Shown here: positions 29,024 through 37,491 of the stretch, piece by piece | Position numbering within the stretch: the stretch's first letter is position 1 | Layout of the letters: the number at the start of each line of letters is the position of its first letter | Assembly: GCA_949372805.1 (NCBI GenBank) | Contig: CASIBH010000001.1 | Span: 118,149-182,148 of the forward strand | Origin: an uncultured Flavobacteriales bacterium | GTDB taxonomy: Bacteria; Bacteroidota; Bacteroidia; Flavobacteriales; BACL11 | Length of the DNA: 64,000 nt | Direction of reading: 5' to 3' | Notes under the pieces: generated by a model | The model's database searches: none | Told to the model about the DNA's origin: nothing | The model's input: the letters and a program-made list of their open reading frames with translations, nothing else | Program-made: the position numbers and the translations under genes

Positions 29024-30811
29024 TTGACTACAACTCATTCTTTTCATATACCTGTCATGGGCACGGCATTTACTGCTGATACCCCTTTAAAAGTTGCTCA
29101 ATATGGTATCGATTCAGTAATTTCTATTGTTGATGATGTTTTATTAGAAAGGTTAAGAAAATTTTATAGTGAAAAAAATAATCTTCCTTACACAGAGATT
29201 CATAAATCCTCTGATGATGCAAGAGCCAATAGAATTACATCCTATTTAAATCTAGTAAACGACTTATCACAAGTAAAGCTAAAAGAATTTTCTAATTTAT
29301 CTAAAGATAAGTTTGAAGAGGTTAAAAAGTATTTTGATATTCTACCTGAGAGTTCAAGCCTTAAAAAAGATTTTTATGAAATTATAAACAATAATTTCAA
29401 ATTTGATGATCTTCGAGAATGGCTTGTGAAAAATCTGTCATTAGGGAGTATTGATGTTAATATCATGACAAAGGTTGATAAAAAAAATTATTCTAAAAAT
29501 ATTGAATTACCTTCTGAATTTAATGATGCTCATGCTGCTCTAAGAGGTTATGCTCAAAGTGATTTAGCATCTTCGGTTATTTTTTCAGCAGGGATGAATC
29601 CAAGATTATATGGTTATATTGGTCAGTTTAATGATTTTTATCCTACACAGACTGGTTACTTAAAAAAGAAAATTGTTTTAAAAGTAAGTGATTATAGATC
29701 AGCTGTTATTCAAGGAAAATTTTTGGCAAAAAAAGGATTGTGGGTGTCAGAATATAGAATTGAATCTGGATTAAATTGTGGTGGTCATGCCTTTGCTACT
29801 GATGGATTATTAATGGGGCCTATCCTTGCTGAATTTAGAGATAATAGACAAGAATTGATTGATCAAACTTCTGAAGTTTTATTTCAAGCACTAGAAAGAG
29901 ATGAAAGAATTATGCCAGAAAAAAAATTAGATTTAAAGATTACAGCACAAGGTGGGGTAGGCACTTCTATAGAGCAATCATTTCTCGTTGATTATTACAA
30001 GCTTGATTCAATTGGTTGGGGAACGCCTTTTCTGCTTGTTCCTGAAGCAACGACTGTAGATGATAAAACTAGAGAGCAATTAAAAAAAGCAACTGAAAAT
30101 GATTTATATCTAAGTAATGTTTCTCCGCTTGGTGTCCCATTTAATAACTTAAGGAATAATTCTAAAGATATTGAAAAGTTAGAAAAAATTAATGATGGGA
30201 AACCTGGAAGTAATTGCCCAAGAAGATTTTTAGCATTAAGTAGTGAATATGGAGATAAAGGTATTTGTACAGCTTCTCGTCAATTTCAAAAGACAAAGAT
30301 TAAAGAAATGGATGGAAATTCGTCTATCAATTTTGAGAAAGTTGTTGATAAGACATGTTTGTGTATGGGGCTGGCAGCAGCAGCTGTAGTGAATTATGGT
30401 ATTGAGAATAGTGAAAGTAAAACAGTTTCTATTTGTCCTGGACCAAATCTTGCATATTTTTCAAAATATATGAGTCTAAAAGAAATATCATCACAAATTT
30501 ATGGAATGTCAAAAAATTTAGCTCGTTTAGACAGACCTCATATGTTTATGAAAGAATTAGATTTATATATAAATTATATTTCTGATAAATTATTTGAGAG
30601 TACAAATGATTTTAATAAAAAGCAAGAAAAATATTTTAATAAATTTTTGAATAATTTAAGCGATGGTATTTTATATTATTCACATCTTTTTGAAGGTGTT
30701 CAAACTCAATTCTCACAGTCTAAAGAAAATTTATTTGATGATTTAGAGATTTTTAGAAAAAGACTTACCAAATTAAATAAAAAAGTTGATACTTTAATTT
30801 CCAATATATAA
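29024..30811 (+). CDS. Conserved-looking 595-aa protein of unknown function with clustered cysteines
   Basis: I do not recognise a characterised family. It starts at TTG (MTTTHSFHIPVMGTAFTAD). The N-terminus (GTAFTADTPLKVAQYGIDSVISIVDD) and the middle part (ITAQGGVGTS, GWGTPFLLVPEATTVDD) have the alternating helix/strand feel of a TIM-barrel flavoenzyme such as nitronate monooxygenase or glutamate synthase, but that is only an impression. Six cysteines sit in well-formed motifs: NCGGH (252), NCPRRF (398), GICTAS (415), KTCLCMG (445, 447) and SICPGP (471). This suggests an Fe-S cluster or metal site. There is no signal peptide, so it is cytosolic. Its 3' end overlaps the opposite gene by 18 nt. 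Confidence 0.8.
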   Translation: MTTTHSFHIPVMGTAFTADTPLKVAQYGIDSVISIVDDVLLERLRKFYSEKNNLPYTEIHKSSDDARANRITSYLNLVNDLSQVKLKEFSNLSKDKFEEVKKYFDILPESSSLKKDFYEIINNNFKFDDLREWLVKNLSLGSIDVNIMTKVDKKNYSKNIELPSEFNDAHAALRGYAQSDLASSVIFSAGMNPRLYGYIGQFNDFYPTQTGYLKKKIVLKVSDYRSAVIQGKFLAKKGLWVSEYRIESGLNCGGHAFATDGLLMGPILAEFRDNRQELIDQTSEVLFQALERDERIMPEKKLDLKITAQGGVGTSIEQSFLVDYYKLDSIGWGTPFLLVPEATTVDDKTREQLKKATENDLYLSNVSPLGVPFNNLRNNSKDIEKLEKINDGKPGSNCPRRFLALSSEYGDKGICTASRQFQKTKIKEMDGNSSINFEKVVDKTCLCMGLAAAAVVNYGIENSESKTVSICPGPNLAYFSKYMSLKEISSQIYGMSKNLARLDRPHMFMKELDLYINYISDKLFESTNDFNKKQEKYFNKFLNNLSDGILYYSHLFEGVQTQFSQSKENLFDDLEIFRKRLTKLNKKVDTLISNI

Positions 30812-31735
30812 ATCTGTAATATTTAAAATTTTTTCTGAAACAATATTAGATATCTTTATATTACTTTCTTCTGTCCAGCCAGCAATATGTGGTGTTAGAA
30901 TAGTTGCTTCAGATTCTAAAATATATTTAAGATCACGATCATTTTTATTTAATAAAATTTTTTCAAAAGAGATTTCTTCATTTTCAATCACATCTAGGCA
31001 CACTCCCAATATTTTTTTTTCTTTCAACCCCTTCACAATAGCACTATTTTTCACACACTTTCCTCTTGATGTATTAATTAAATAAAATGGTTTTCTACAT
31101 TTTTTTATGAAATCGTCATTTATAATATATTTAGTTTCAAGATTTAAAGGTATATGAAGACTGATAATATCTGCGCATTTAAAAATCTCCTCCATTGAGC
31201 TTTGAAAGTCGTATTTTTTTAAATATTTGTCATAACACAGAAGCTTTACATCAAAACCTTTAAGTATTCGAGTAAACGCACTACCATTATTTCCAAAACC
31301 AATTATACCAATTGTTTTGCCACTAAGTTCAATCCCTCTATTTTGTTCTCTTTTCCAAATTCCATTCTTAACCTGATTATTTGCAATAGATATTTTGTTA
31401 AATAAATTTAGAAGTATTGATAATGCATGTTCAGCAACTGCCTGAGCGTTACCAGCTGCTGCATTTAAACATTTTATTCCTTTGCTTTCCGCATACTCTA
31501 CGTCAATATTCTCCATTCCAGAGCCAGCTCGTACTATAAACTTTAGATTAGTCCCTTGATCTAAAAAGTCTTTATCAATTTTAAATCTACTTCGAATTAT
31601 AATTCCATCATATTTATTAATGATTTTTTTTATATCACTTTTATTAGAAAAATAATTTAGTTCACATTTTACACCATTTTTTTCTAATTTTGAAATTATT
31701 GAATTATTAATTATATCAATTATAATTATTTTCAT
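30794..31735 (-). CDS. D-isomer 2-hydroxyacid dehydrogenase (phosphoglycerate dehydrogenase-like)
   Basis: 313 residues. The catalytic domain has IIRSRFKIDKDFL and VRAGSGMENID. The NAD-binding Rossmann motif is GKTIGIIGFGNNGSAF. The active-site residues are Arg in LINTSRGKCV, Glu in CLDVIENEE, and His in ILTPHIAGWTEESN. It lacks the C-terminal ACT domain of classical SerA, so it is the short form. It may oxidise 3-phosphoglycerate for serine, but glycerate, hydroxypyruvate or lactate activity cannot be excluded. It begins directly after the ksgA stop codon. Confidence 0.85.
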   Translation of the reverse strand: MKIIIIDIINNSIISKLEKNGVKCELNYFSNKSDIKKIINKYDGIIIRSRFKIDKDFLDQGTNLKFIVRAGSGMENIDVEYAESKGIKCLNAAAGNAQAVAEHALSILLNLFNKISIANNQVKNGIWKREQNRGIELSGKTIGIIGFGNNGSAFTRILKGFDVKLLCYDKYLKKYDFQSSMEEIFKCADIISLHIPLNLETKYIINDDFIKKCRKPFYLINTSRGKCVKNSAIVKGLKEKKILGVCLDVIENEEISFEKILLNKNDRDLKYILESEATILTPHIAGWTEESNIKISNIVSEKILNITDLYIGN

Positions 31736-32506
31736 TTATAATATTGCTTCAACATGTTTAGTAATTTTGATAAAATCTTCGACATTCAGTTGTTCAGCTC
31801 TTAAGCTTAAAAGTGATTCTACTTTAGAATCTTTTTTGATATTATAAGTTTTTAAAGCGTTTCGTAAGGTTTTCCTTCTTTGGTTGAAGGCAGTCTTTAC
31901 AACTTGTTTAAATAATTTTTTTGAACATTCTAATTCTTTTCTATTATTTCGATTAAGTTTAATAACGCTTGATTGAATTTTTGGAGGTGGTGTGAAATTT
32001 TCAGGAGAAACATCTATACAATTTTCTACATTATAAAAGACCTGAATTAAAACGCTTAAAATCCCTCTTTCTCGGCCTTTTAGCGCAATAATTCTGTCTG
32101 CAACTTCTTTCTGAAACATGCCAACTAATTCCTGAATTTTTTCATTATGATCCCATACTCGAAATAAAATTTGAGATGAAATATAATATGGAAAATTTCC
32201 AATAATAGAAATATTTGATTTGAAATTCTTTTTTAAATCAAATTTTAAAAAATCTCCTTCAATTATATTTTCCTTAAAATCGGGATACTTATTCTTAAGA
32301 TACGTAATAGATTCTTTGTCAATCTCAATAACTTTAAAATTAATATTTACATTCATTAGAAATTTAGTTAATACACCCATTCCCGGTCCTATTTCTAATA
32401 TTTGAAAATCTTTATTAAATGATAAAAGTTCAGTAATATCTTTGGCAAGTTGATCGTTGTTTATAAAGTGTTGGCCGAGGTGTTTTTTTGCTTTAACTAG
32501 CGGCAT
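31736..32506 (-). CDS. rsmA: 16S rRNA adenine dimethyltransferase RsmA/KsgA
   Basis: 256 residues. Motifs: KKHLGQHFINNDQLAKDI at the N-terminus, SAM-binding ILEIGPGMGVLTKFL, and the catalytic IIGNFPYYISSQILF. The C-terminal helical domain contains FNQRRKTLRNAL. It dimethylates two adjacent adenines in helix 45 of 16S rRNA late in small-subunit assembly. It sits between mlaF (3 nt) and the 2-hydroxyacid dehydrogenase gene (no gap), in one operon. Confidence 0.96.
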   Translation of the reverse strand: MPLVKAKKHLGQHFINNDQLAKDITELLSFNKDFQILEIGPGMGVLTKFLMNVNINFKVIEIDKESITYLKNKYPDFKENIIEGDFLKFDLKKNFKSNISIIGNFPYYISSQILFRVWDHNEKIQELVGMFQKEVADRIIALKGRERGILSVLIQVFYNVENCIDVSPENFTPPPKIQSSVIKLNRNNRKELECSKKLFKQVVKTAFNQRRKTLRNALKTYNIKKDSKVESLLSLRAEQLNVEDFIKITKHVEAIL

Positions 32507-32509
32507 CTA

Positions 32510-33256
32510 TTATTTCTTTAATCTTTTAAAAAGTTTTGATGCAAATACAAAATCATTAAGTTCTTTATTTTCTGTATTCATTAATTCTTCTTTTGTCCCC
32601 TGCCAGCTTAGCTTACCTTTAAAAAGGTATGCAATACGCTCTCCAATTTCCATAACTGAGTTCATATCATGAGTATTAACAATTGTAGTAATATTACTTT
32701 CAATTGTTATTTCCTGAATAAGATTATCAATTATAATAGCAGTTTTTGGGTCTAGTCCAGAATTTGGCTCATCACACAGTAAATATTTTGGATTCATCAC
32801 TATAGCTCTTGCAATTGACACTCTTTTTGTCATTCCTCCACTTAATTCACTTGGGAATAATTTGTTACTATTGATTAAGTTAACTCTTTTAAGACATTCA
32901 TTTACACGATAAATTTTTTCTTCATTCTCTTGCTCAGTAAACATTGTTAGAGGGAAAAGTATATTTTCTTCTACTGTCATATAATCATATAGCGCTCCCT
33001 TTTGAAATAGCATGCCAATTTCTTGTCTTAACTTTCTTTTCTCTTTAATATTTAAATTATGAAAGTCTCTACTATCAAATAAAACTTGCCCGCTATCAAT
33101 TTCATTTAGACCAATTAATGATCTCAATAAAGTTGTTTTTCCTGAACCACTTTCGCCAATTATTAAATTTGTTTTACCTCTCTCAAATAGATGTGATACA
33201 TTATCAAGAACTAAATTTTCAGAAAATGATTTGCTGATTTCTTTAATTTCTATCAT
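32510..33256 (-). CDS. mlaF: ABC transporter ATPase of the Mla/Ttg2 type
   Basis: 248 residues. Walker A is GESGSGKTT, the Q-loop is GMLFQKGALYDYMTVEENI, the ABC signature is LSGGMTKRVSIARAI, Walker B is YLLCDEPNSGLDP, and the H-loop is VNTHDM. FQKGALYD is characteristic of MlaF rather than LptB or FtsE. With MlaE it powers phospholipid or sterol-type lipid transport between the membranes. It overlaps the permease gene by 4 nt. Confidence 0.9.
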   Translation of the reverse strand: MIEIKEISKSFSENLVLDNVSHLFERGKTNLIIGESGSGKTTLLRSLIGLNEIDSGQVLFDSRDFHNLNIKEKRKLRQEIGMLFQKGALYDYMTVEENILFPLTMFTEQENEEKIYRVNECLKRVNLINSNKLFPSELSGGMTKRVSIARAIVMNPKYLLCDEPNSGLDPKTAIIIDNLIQEITIESNITTIVNTHDMNSVMEIGERIAYLFKGKLSWQGTKEELMNTENKELNDFVFASKLFKRLKK

Positions 33257-33993
33257 GCTAGTAATAAATCAGTTAATAAAAAGTTAAATAATAAAATAAT
33301 AATACTGGAATATACAACAGCCCTTGTACTTGCTGTGCCCACTTCCAAAGCGCCACCATTTGTGTAATAGCCAAAGTATGAAGATACTGAAGAGATTATA
33401 AAAGCAAAAAAAGTAGTCTTTATGAGGCAATATGTTACGTAGAAAGGATTAAAATCTATTTTGATTCCATATAAGTATGAAGCAGTTGTTATTCCCGTAT
33501 TTTGGCACCCTACCCACCCACCTACTAAACCAATTGCAATACTTAAAATTATTAAACATGGAAAGAAAAGAAGAGATGCTACAATTTTTGGTAGAATAAG
33601 AAATGTAGCAGAATTAACACCCATTATTTCTAAAGCATCAATCTGTTCAGAGACTCTCATTGAGCCAATTTGAGAAGCCATATTTGAGCCGACCTTTCCT
33701 GCTAAAATTAAACATAGCATGGTTGGGCAAAATTCAAGGATTAAAGATTCTCTTGTTGCAAAACCAATCAAATATTTTGGGTATAGTGGGCTTTCAAAGT
33801 TATAAGCTGTTTGTATGCTGACTACAGCTCCAATAAAAAATGATATAATTGTAACGATTCCAATGGAGTCAATACCAATTTTTTTAAATTCTTGACTAAG
33901 TTGATTTATAAAAACACTTCTTTTTTCAGGCATTGAAAACACTTTATTTAATAAAATAAAGTATTTTCCAAGATGTTGAAGTAATTTTTTCAT
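33253..33993 (-). CDS. mlaE: MlaE-family ABC permease
   Basis: 246 residues with about five or six membrane segments. The family core is visible: GAVVSIQTAYNFESPLYPKYLIG, GKVGSNMASQIGSMRVSEQIDALEIMGVN, and LPKIVASLLFFPCL. It forms the membrane part of a lipid transporter with the downstream MlaF. The substrate-binding MlaD (MCE) gene is not in this window. It is divergent from the small lipoprotein/SprT genes. Confidence 0.92.
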   Translation of the reverse strand: MKKLLQHLGKYFILLNKVFSMPEKRSVFINQLSQEFKKIGIDSIGIVTIISFFIGAVVSIQTAYNFESPLYPKYLIGFATRESLILEFCPTMLCLILAGKVGSNMASQIGSMRVSEQIDALEIMGVNSATFLILPKIVASLLFFPCLIILSIAIGLVGGWVGCQNTGITTASYLYGIKIDFNPFYVTYCLIKTTFFAFIISSVSSYFGYYTNGGALEVGTASTRAVVYSSIIILLFNFLLTDLLLA

Positions 33994-34018
33994 TTGGCTT
34001 AAAAGTAAGTATTTTATT

Positions 34019-34026
34019 TAAATTTG
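34019..34026 (+). promoter_or_regulatory. -7 promoter element (TAAATTTG) before small lipoprotein gene
   Basis: Exact TAnnTTTG ending 10 nt before ATG 34037. Confidence 0.5.
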
Positions 34027-34036
34027 TTATATTATT

Positions 34037-34171
34037 ATGGATAGACAAAAATATTTTATTTTAATTGTTTTCATGTTTTTATTATTGAGCTCTTGTTCGG
34101 TTTTAAAAAAGAATAATTGTGATTGCCCTTCTTTCTCAAATACCAATCAAATTTACTCAAAAAGTATCTAA
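34037..34171 (+). CDS. 44-aa putative lipoprotein
   Basis: A small open frame with an ATG just after a promoter element. The product begins MDRQKYFILIVFMFLLLSSC, a classical lipoprotein signal with lipobox LSSC at residues 17-20. The mature peptide is only 25 residues (CSVLKKNNCDCPSF...), with an NCDCP motif near residues 27-31. Small lipoproteins with such a CDCP element are familiar to me from Bacteroidota genomes, but no function is known to me. The stop lies 11 nt before the SprT-like gene, so they likely share a transcript. Confidence 0.65.
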   Translation: MDRQKYFILIVFMFLLLSSCSVLKKNNCDCPSFSNTNQIYSKSI

Positions 34172-34182
34172 TTTTTAAATTT

Positions 34183-34767
34183 ATGGATAGCTGTAAATAT
34201 TTGCCATCATTTAGTATTGAAATGATTGAAGATTTAATAAAAGAGATTAAAGTAAATGTTAAAGTTGTAAATTCTAGAAAAACAAAACTTGGAGATTTCA
34301 GAGTAATAAATAATCAATTTTACATAACTATTAATAATGATTTAAATCAGTATTCTTTTCTAATAACTCTAGTACATGAACTAGCTCATGCATATACTTT
34401 TTTAAAATATAATTCAACAGTATTACCTCATGGAATACAATGGAAAAATAAGTTTAAGACTTTAATCAGTCCTTTTTTACACGCAAAAATTTTTCCTAAT
34501 GAAATAATGTCTGTATTAAATCAACATATGGAAAATCCTAAAGCCTCTAGCTGTACAGATATTTCTTTAATGAAAGTATTATCTAAATATGATAATGTTC
34601 AAAATATTTTTATTGAAGATATAGAGCTGGGAAAAGCTTTTGTGTTTAGAGAAAAAAGAGTGTTTATTAAAATTGAGAAATTACGAAAGAGGTATAAATG
34701 TAAGGAGATTAAGACAAATAAAATGTACTTATTTAGTCCTTTAGCAAAGGTAAGTTTGTATAAATAG
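34183..34767 (+). CDS. SprT-like zinc metalloprotease-family protein
   Basis: 194 residues from ATG 34183. Longer frames to 34123 are possible, but they overlap the lipoprotein gene and lack family similarity. The HExxH zinc motif is VHELAHAYTF, followed by PHGIQWKNKF and MENPKASSCTD. The C-terminal RKRYKCKEIKTNKMYLFSP corresponds to the zinc-ribbon-like end of the family, although most of its cysteines are absent. SprT/Spartan-like proteins are putative proteases; the bacterial role is poorly known. It shares a transcript with the 44-aa lipoprotein upstream. Confidence 0.82.
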   Translation: MDSCKYLPSFSIEMIEDLIKEIKVNVKVVNSRKTKLGDFRVINNQFYITINNDLNQYSFLITLVHELAHAYTFLKYNSTVLPHGIQWKNKFKTLISPFLHAKIFPNEIMSVLNQHMENPKASSCTDISLMKVLSKYDNVQNIFIEDIELGKAFVFREKRVFIKIEKLRKRYKCKEIKTNKMYLFSPLAKVSLYK

Positions 34768-34782
34768 TTGAAAAATTAATTG

Positions 34783-34790
34783 TAAATTTG
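34783..34790 (+). promoter_or_regulatory. -7 promoter element (TAAATTTG) before manC
   Basis: Exact TAnnTTTG ending 11 nt before the TTG start at 34802. Confidence 0.5.
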
Positions 34791-34801
34791 TAAAAAAAAT
34801 T

Positions 34802-35878
34802 TTGAATAAAAATAATTTTGCTGTAATAATGGCAGGCGGTGTTGGTTCACGTTTTTGGCCCATAAGTACTGTACAAACTCCCAAGCAGTTCTTGGACATT
34901 CTATCTGTTGGAGAAACTTTAATTCAGCAAACCTTCAGAAGACTACAAAAAACATGTCTTACAGAGAATATTTTTATAGTAACAAATAAAGATTACAAGC
35001 ATTTGTGTCTTTCACAACTGCCTCAAATTTCTGAGCAAAATATATTATGTGAGCCAGTAATGAGAAATACTGCTCCTTGTATTGCATATGCAGCATACAA
35101 GATCTTCAATTTAAATAAAAATGCTAAATTAATTATAGCACCTTCAGATCATCTAATCTTAAATGAAGATAAGTTTGTCAGTACAGTTAATAATGTTTTT
35201 AATTTGATTGATAAGAAGGATTATCTGTATACTTTAGGGATTAGTCCTTCAAGGCCAGACACTGGCTATGGATATATTCAATATTCAGATGAGATTTTAG
35301 CAGATAGTAAATCTCTTAAAAAAGTTAAAACCTTTACCGAAAAGCCAAATATAGAACTTGCGCTTCAATTCATTGATAGTGGAGATTTTTTATGGAATGC
35401 TGGTATTTTTATGTTTTCTGTTAAAGCTATTATTCAATCATTTAAAAAGTATCTTCCTGATGTAAATGATATTTTTTCTAGAGGTGATAATTATTTTAAC
35501 TCTGAGAAAGAAGATGAGTTTATTGAAAAAGTATTCCCAACTTGTAAAAATATTTCAATTGATTATGGTGTTTTTGAGAAATCTAATAATGTTTATGTAT
35601 ACCCATGTGATTTTGGTTGGAGTGATTTAGGTACATGGGGTTCACTTTATTCTTTTTTAGATAAAGATGATAATCAAAATACAATTCAAGGAAATAATAT
35701 TAACTTATATGATTCTAGTTCTAATATTATAAGAGTTGACAAAGATAAGCAGGTAATTATTCAAGGATTAAATAATTTTATTGTTGTCGATACAGAAAAC
35801 GCATTGCTTATTTGTAAAAAAGATGATGAACAAAAGATAAAGGAATTTGTGAATGACATTAAAAAACAAGAGTTGTAA
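34802..35878 (+). CDS. manC: Mannose-1-phosphate guanylyltransferase
   Basis: 358 residues, TTG start. The nucleotidyltransferase signature lies at the N-terminus (VIMAGGVGSRFWP), with PKQFLD soon after. IAPSDHLI, GYGYIQYSDE, FTEKPN, FLWNAGIFMF, DYGVFEKS and FGWSDLGTWGS are all typical of ManC. It makes GDP-mannose for surface polysaccharide and glycoprotein sugars. It lacks the C-terminal isomerase domain of bifunctional ManC-ManA enzymes. Only 2 nt separate its stop from that of the convergent fumC. Confidence 0.92.
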   Translation: MNKNNFAVIMAGGVGSRFWPISTVQTPKQFLDILSVGETLIQQTFRRLQKTCLTENIFIVTNKDYKHLCLSQLPQISEQNILCEPVMRNTAPCIAYAAYKIFNLNKNAKLIIAPSDHLILNEDKFVSTVNNVFNLIDKKDYLYTLGISPSRPDTGYGYIQYSDEILADSKSLKKVKTFTEKPNIELALQFIDSGDFLWNAGIFMFSVKAIIQSFKKYLPDVNDIFSRGDNYFNSEKEDEFIEKVFPTCKNISIDYGVFEKSNNVYVYPCDFGWSDLGTWGSLYSFLDKDDNQNTIQGNNINLYDSSSNIIRVDKDKQVIIQGLNNFIVVDTENALLICKKDDEQKIKEFVNDIKKQEL

Positions 35879-35880
35879 TT

Positions 35881-37272
35881 TTAATTTCCACACATTTTTT
35901 TTGGATCTACCCACTTATTAAATTCCTCTTCACTAACATATTTTAATTTAAGCGCCTCTTCTTTTAATGTTGTTCCATTTTTATGAGCATTCTTAGCAAT
36001 CTCAGAAGATTTGTCATACCCAATTTTTGTGTTAAGAGCAGTTATTAGCATTAGTGAATTATCTAAATTCTCTTTAATTATTTTGTAGTTTGGCTCTATA
36101 CCTTCAATACAATTATCCTTAAAAGATATGCAAGAGTCTATAATTAAATGTAGAGACTGAATTAGATTGCTTCCAATTAAGGGTTTAAAAACATTTAATT
36201 GAAAATGTCCTTGCATTCCTCCAATTGATATAGCGGTATCATTTCCTATAACTTGTGCGCAAACCATAGATAAGGCTTCACATTGTGTTGGGTTTACTTT
36301 TCCTGGCATAATTGAAGACCCTGGTTCATTAGCTGGAATATTTATTTCTCCAATTCCACATCTTGGGCCTGAAGCTAATAATCTTATGTCATTTGCAATT
36401 TTATTTAATGAAATTGCAATCTGTTTTAATGCGCCATGAGTTTCAACAAAGGCATCATGTGCTGAAAGTGCTTCAAATTTATTCTTTGCACTCACAAATC
36501 CAAGTTTAGTTAGATTAGCAATTTTAGAAGCAACTATTTCTGCATAACCTTTTGGAGAGTTTATACCAGTTCCAACTGCCGTTCCACCAATTGCAAGCTC
36601 GGATAAATGAGGTAGAGTATTTTTTAAAGCTTCGAGTCCGTGATCCAGCTGTGATACATAAGCTGAAAATTCCTGTCCTAAGGTTAAGGGTGTAGCGTCC
36701 ATTAAATGAGTTCTTCCAATTTTCACAACATCTTTAAAGAGTTTTGATTTCTCATTTAAAGAGTTTTTTAACAAAGTTATTGCCGGTATTGCTTTTTCAA
36801 CGACAAGTTTATATGATGCGATATGCATTGCTGTTGGGAATGTGTCATTTGAACTTTGAGACTTGTTTACATCATCATTGGGGTGTATGTTTTTTATAGA
36901 ATCTGTAAGCTTCCCTCCACTATTTAAATTTGCTACATTTGAAATCACTTCATTAATATTCATATTAGACTGTGTGCCGCTTCCTGTTTGCCATATAACT
37001 AGAGGAAAATGATCATCATATTTTTTTTGAATAATTTCATCACAAACTTGTGAAATTGCATCACATTTACTTTTCTCTAAAACTCCTAGCTCAAAATTTG
37101 CATGAGCTGCTGCTTTTTTAAGGTATGCAAAGCCATATATAATCTCTATCGGCATACTTCCACTATTACCAATTTTAAAATTATTTCTACTTCTTTCAGT
37201 TTGAGCTCCCCAATATTTTTCTAACGGAACTTTTACTTCACCCATGCTGTCTTTTTCTATTCGATATTTCAT
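35881..37272 (-). CDS. fumC: Class II fumarate hydratase
   Basis: 463 residues, normal family length. Motifs: [15 protein letters not shown] near the N-terminus, [30 protein letters not shown], and the signature loop [16 protein letters not shown]. It interconverts fumarate and malate in the TCA cycle and is oxygen-stable (no Fe-S cluster). A single gene without operon partners; a 47-aa membrane protein gene lies divergently upstream. Confidence 0.96.
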   Translation of the reverse strand: MKYRIEKDSMGEVKVPLEKYWGAQTERSRNNFKIGNSGSMPIEIIYGFAYLKKAAAHANFELGVLEKSKCDAISQVCDEIIQKKYDDHFPLVIWQTGSGTQSNMNINEVISNVANLNSGGKLTDSIKNIHPNDDVNKSQSSNDTFPTAMHIASYKLVVEKAIPAITLLKNSLNEKSKLFKDVVKIGRTHLMDATPLTLGQEFSAYVSQLDHGLEALKNTLPHLSELAIGGTAVGTGINSPKGYAEIVASKIANLTKLGFVSAKNKFEALSAHDAFVETHGALKQIAISLNKIANDIRLLASGPRCGIGEINIPANEPGSSIMPGKVNPTQCEALSMVCAQVIGNDTAISIGGMQGHFQLNVFKPLIGSNLIQSLHLIIDSCISFKDNCIEGIEPNYKIIKENLDNSLMLITALNTKIGYDKSSEIAKNAHKNGTTLKEEALKLKYVSEEEFNKWVDPKKMCGN

Positions 37273-37327
37273 TTTAGAATATTTTGTAGTTAAGATTAGT
37301 TGTTGTTAATTTGTTAAAAATAAAAAT

Positions 37328-37471
37328 ATGAAATTTCTAGGCTTTTTATTGTTTCTCGCTATCTTTTTAATGGCTTTTTGGTGTCTTTTCTTTTTAGCTA
37401 GTGTTGTTCCATATTTCATATATGTTTGGCTTCGTGAGGGTAAATTAGATGAAGATCAAATTCCAAACTAA
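37328..37471 (+). CDS. 47-aa single-pass small membrane protein
   Basis: A small frame starting MKFLGFLLFLAIFLMAFW, with a long hydrophobic stretch through FLASVVPYFIYVW and a short charged tail (LREGKLDEDQIPN). No homologous family is named with confidence; short DUF4834-like membrane proteins are one possibility. It is divergent from fumC and convergent with prfB with a 20-nt gap. The coding reading is supported by the hydrophobic/charged layout and the absence of any other gene in this gap. Whether it is expressed is unknown. Confidence 0.5.
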   Translation: MKFLGFLLFLAIFLMAFWCLFFLASVVPYFIYVWLREGKLDEDQIPN

Positions 37472-37491
37472 TTCTATTACTTAGTACTTTT

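Noticed and set aside
34123..34182. Longer start for the SprT-like gene
   Set aside because: The extra residues overlap the lipoprotein gene in another frame and do not resemble the family N-terminus.
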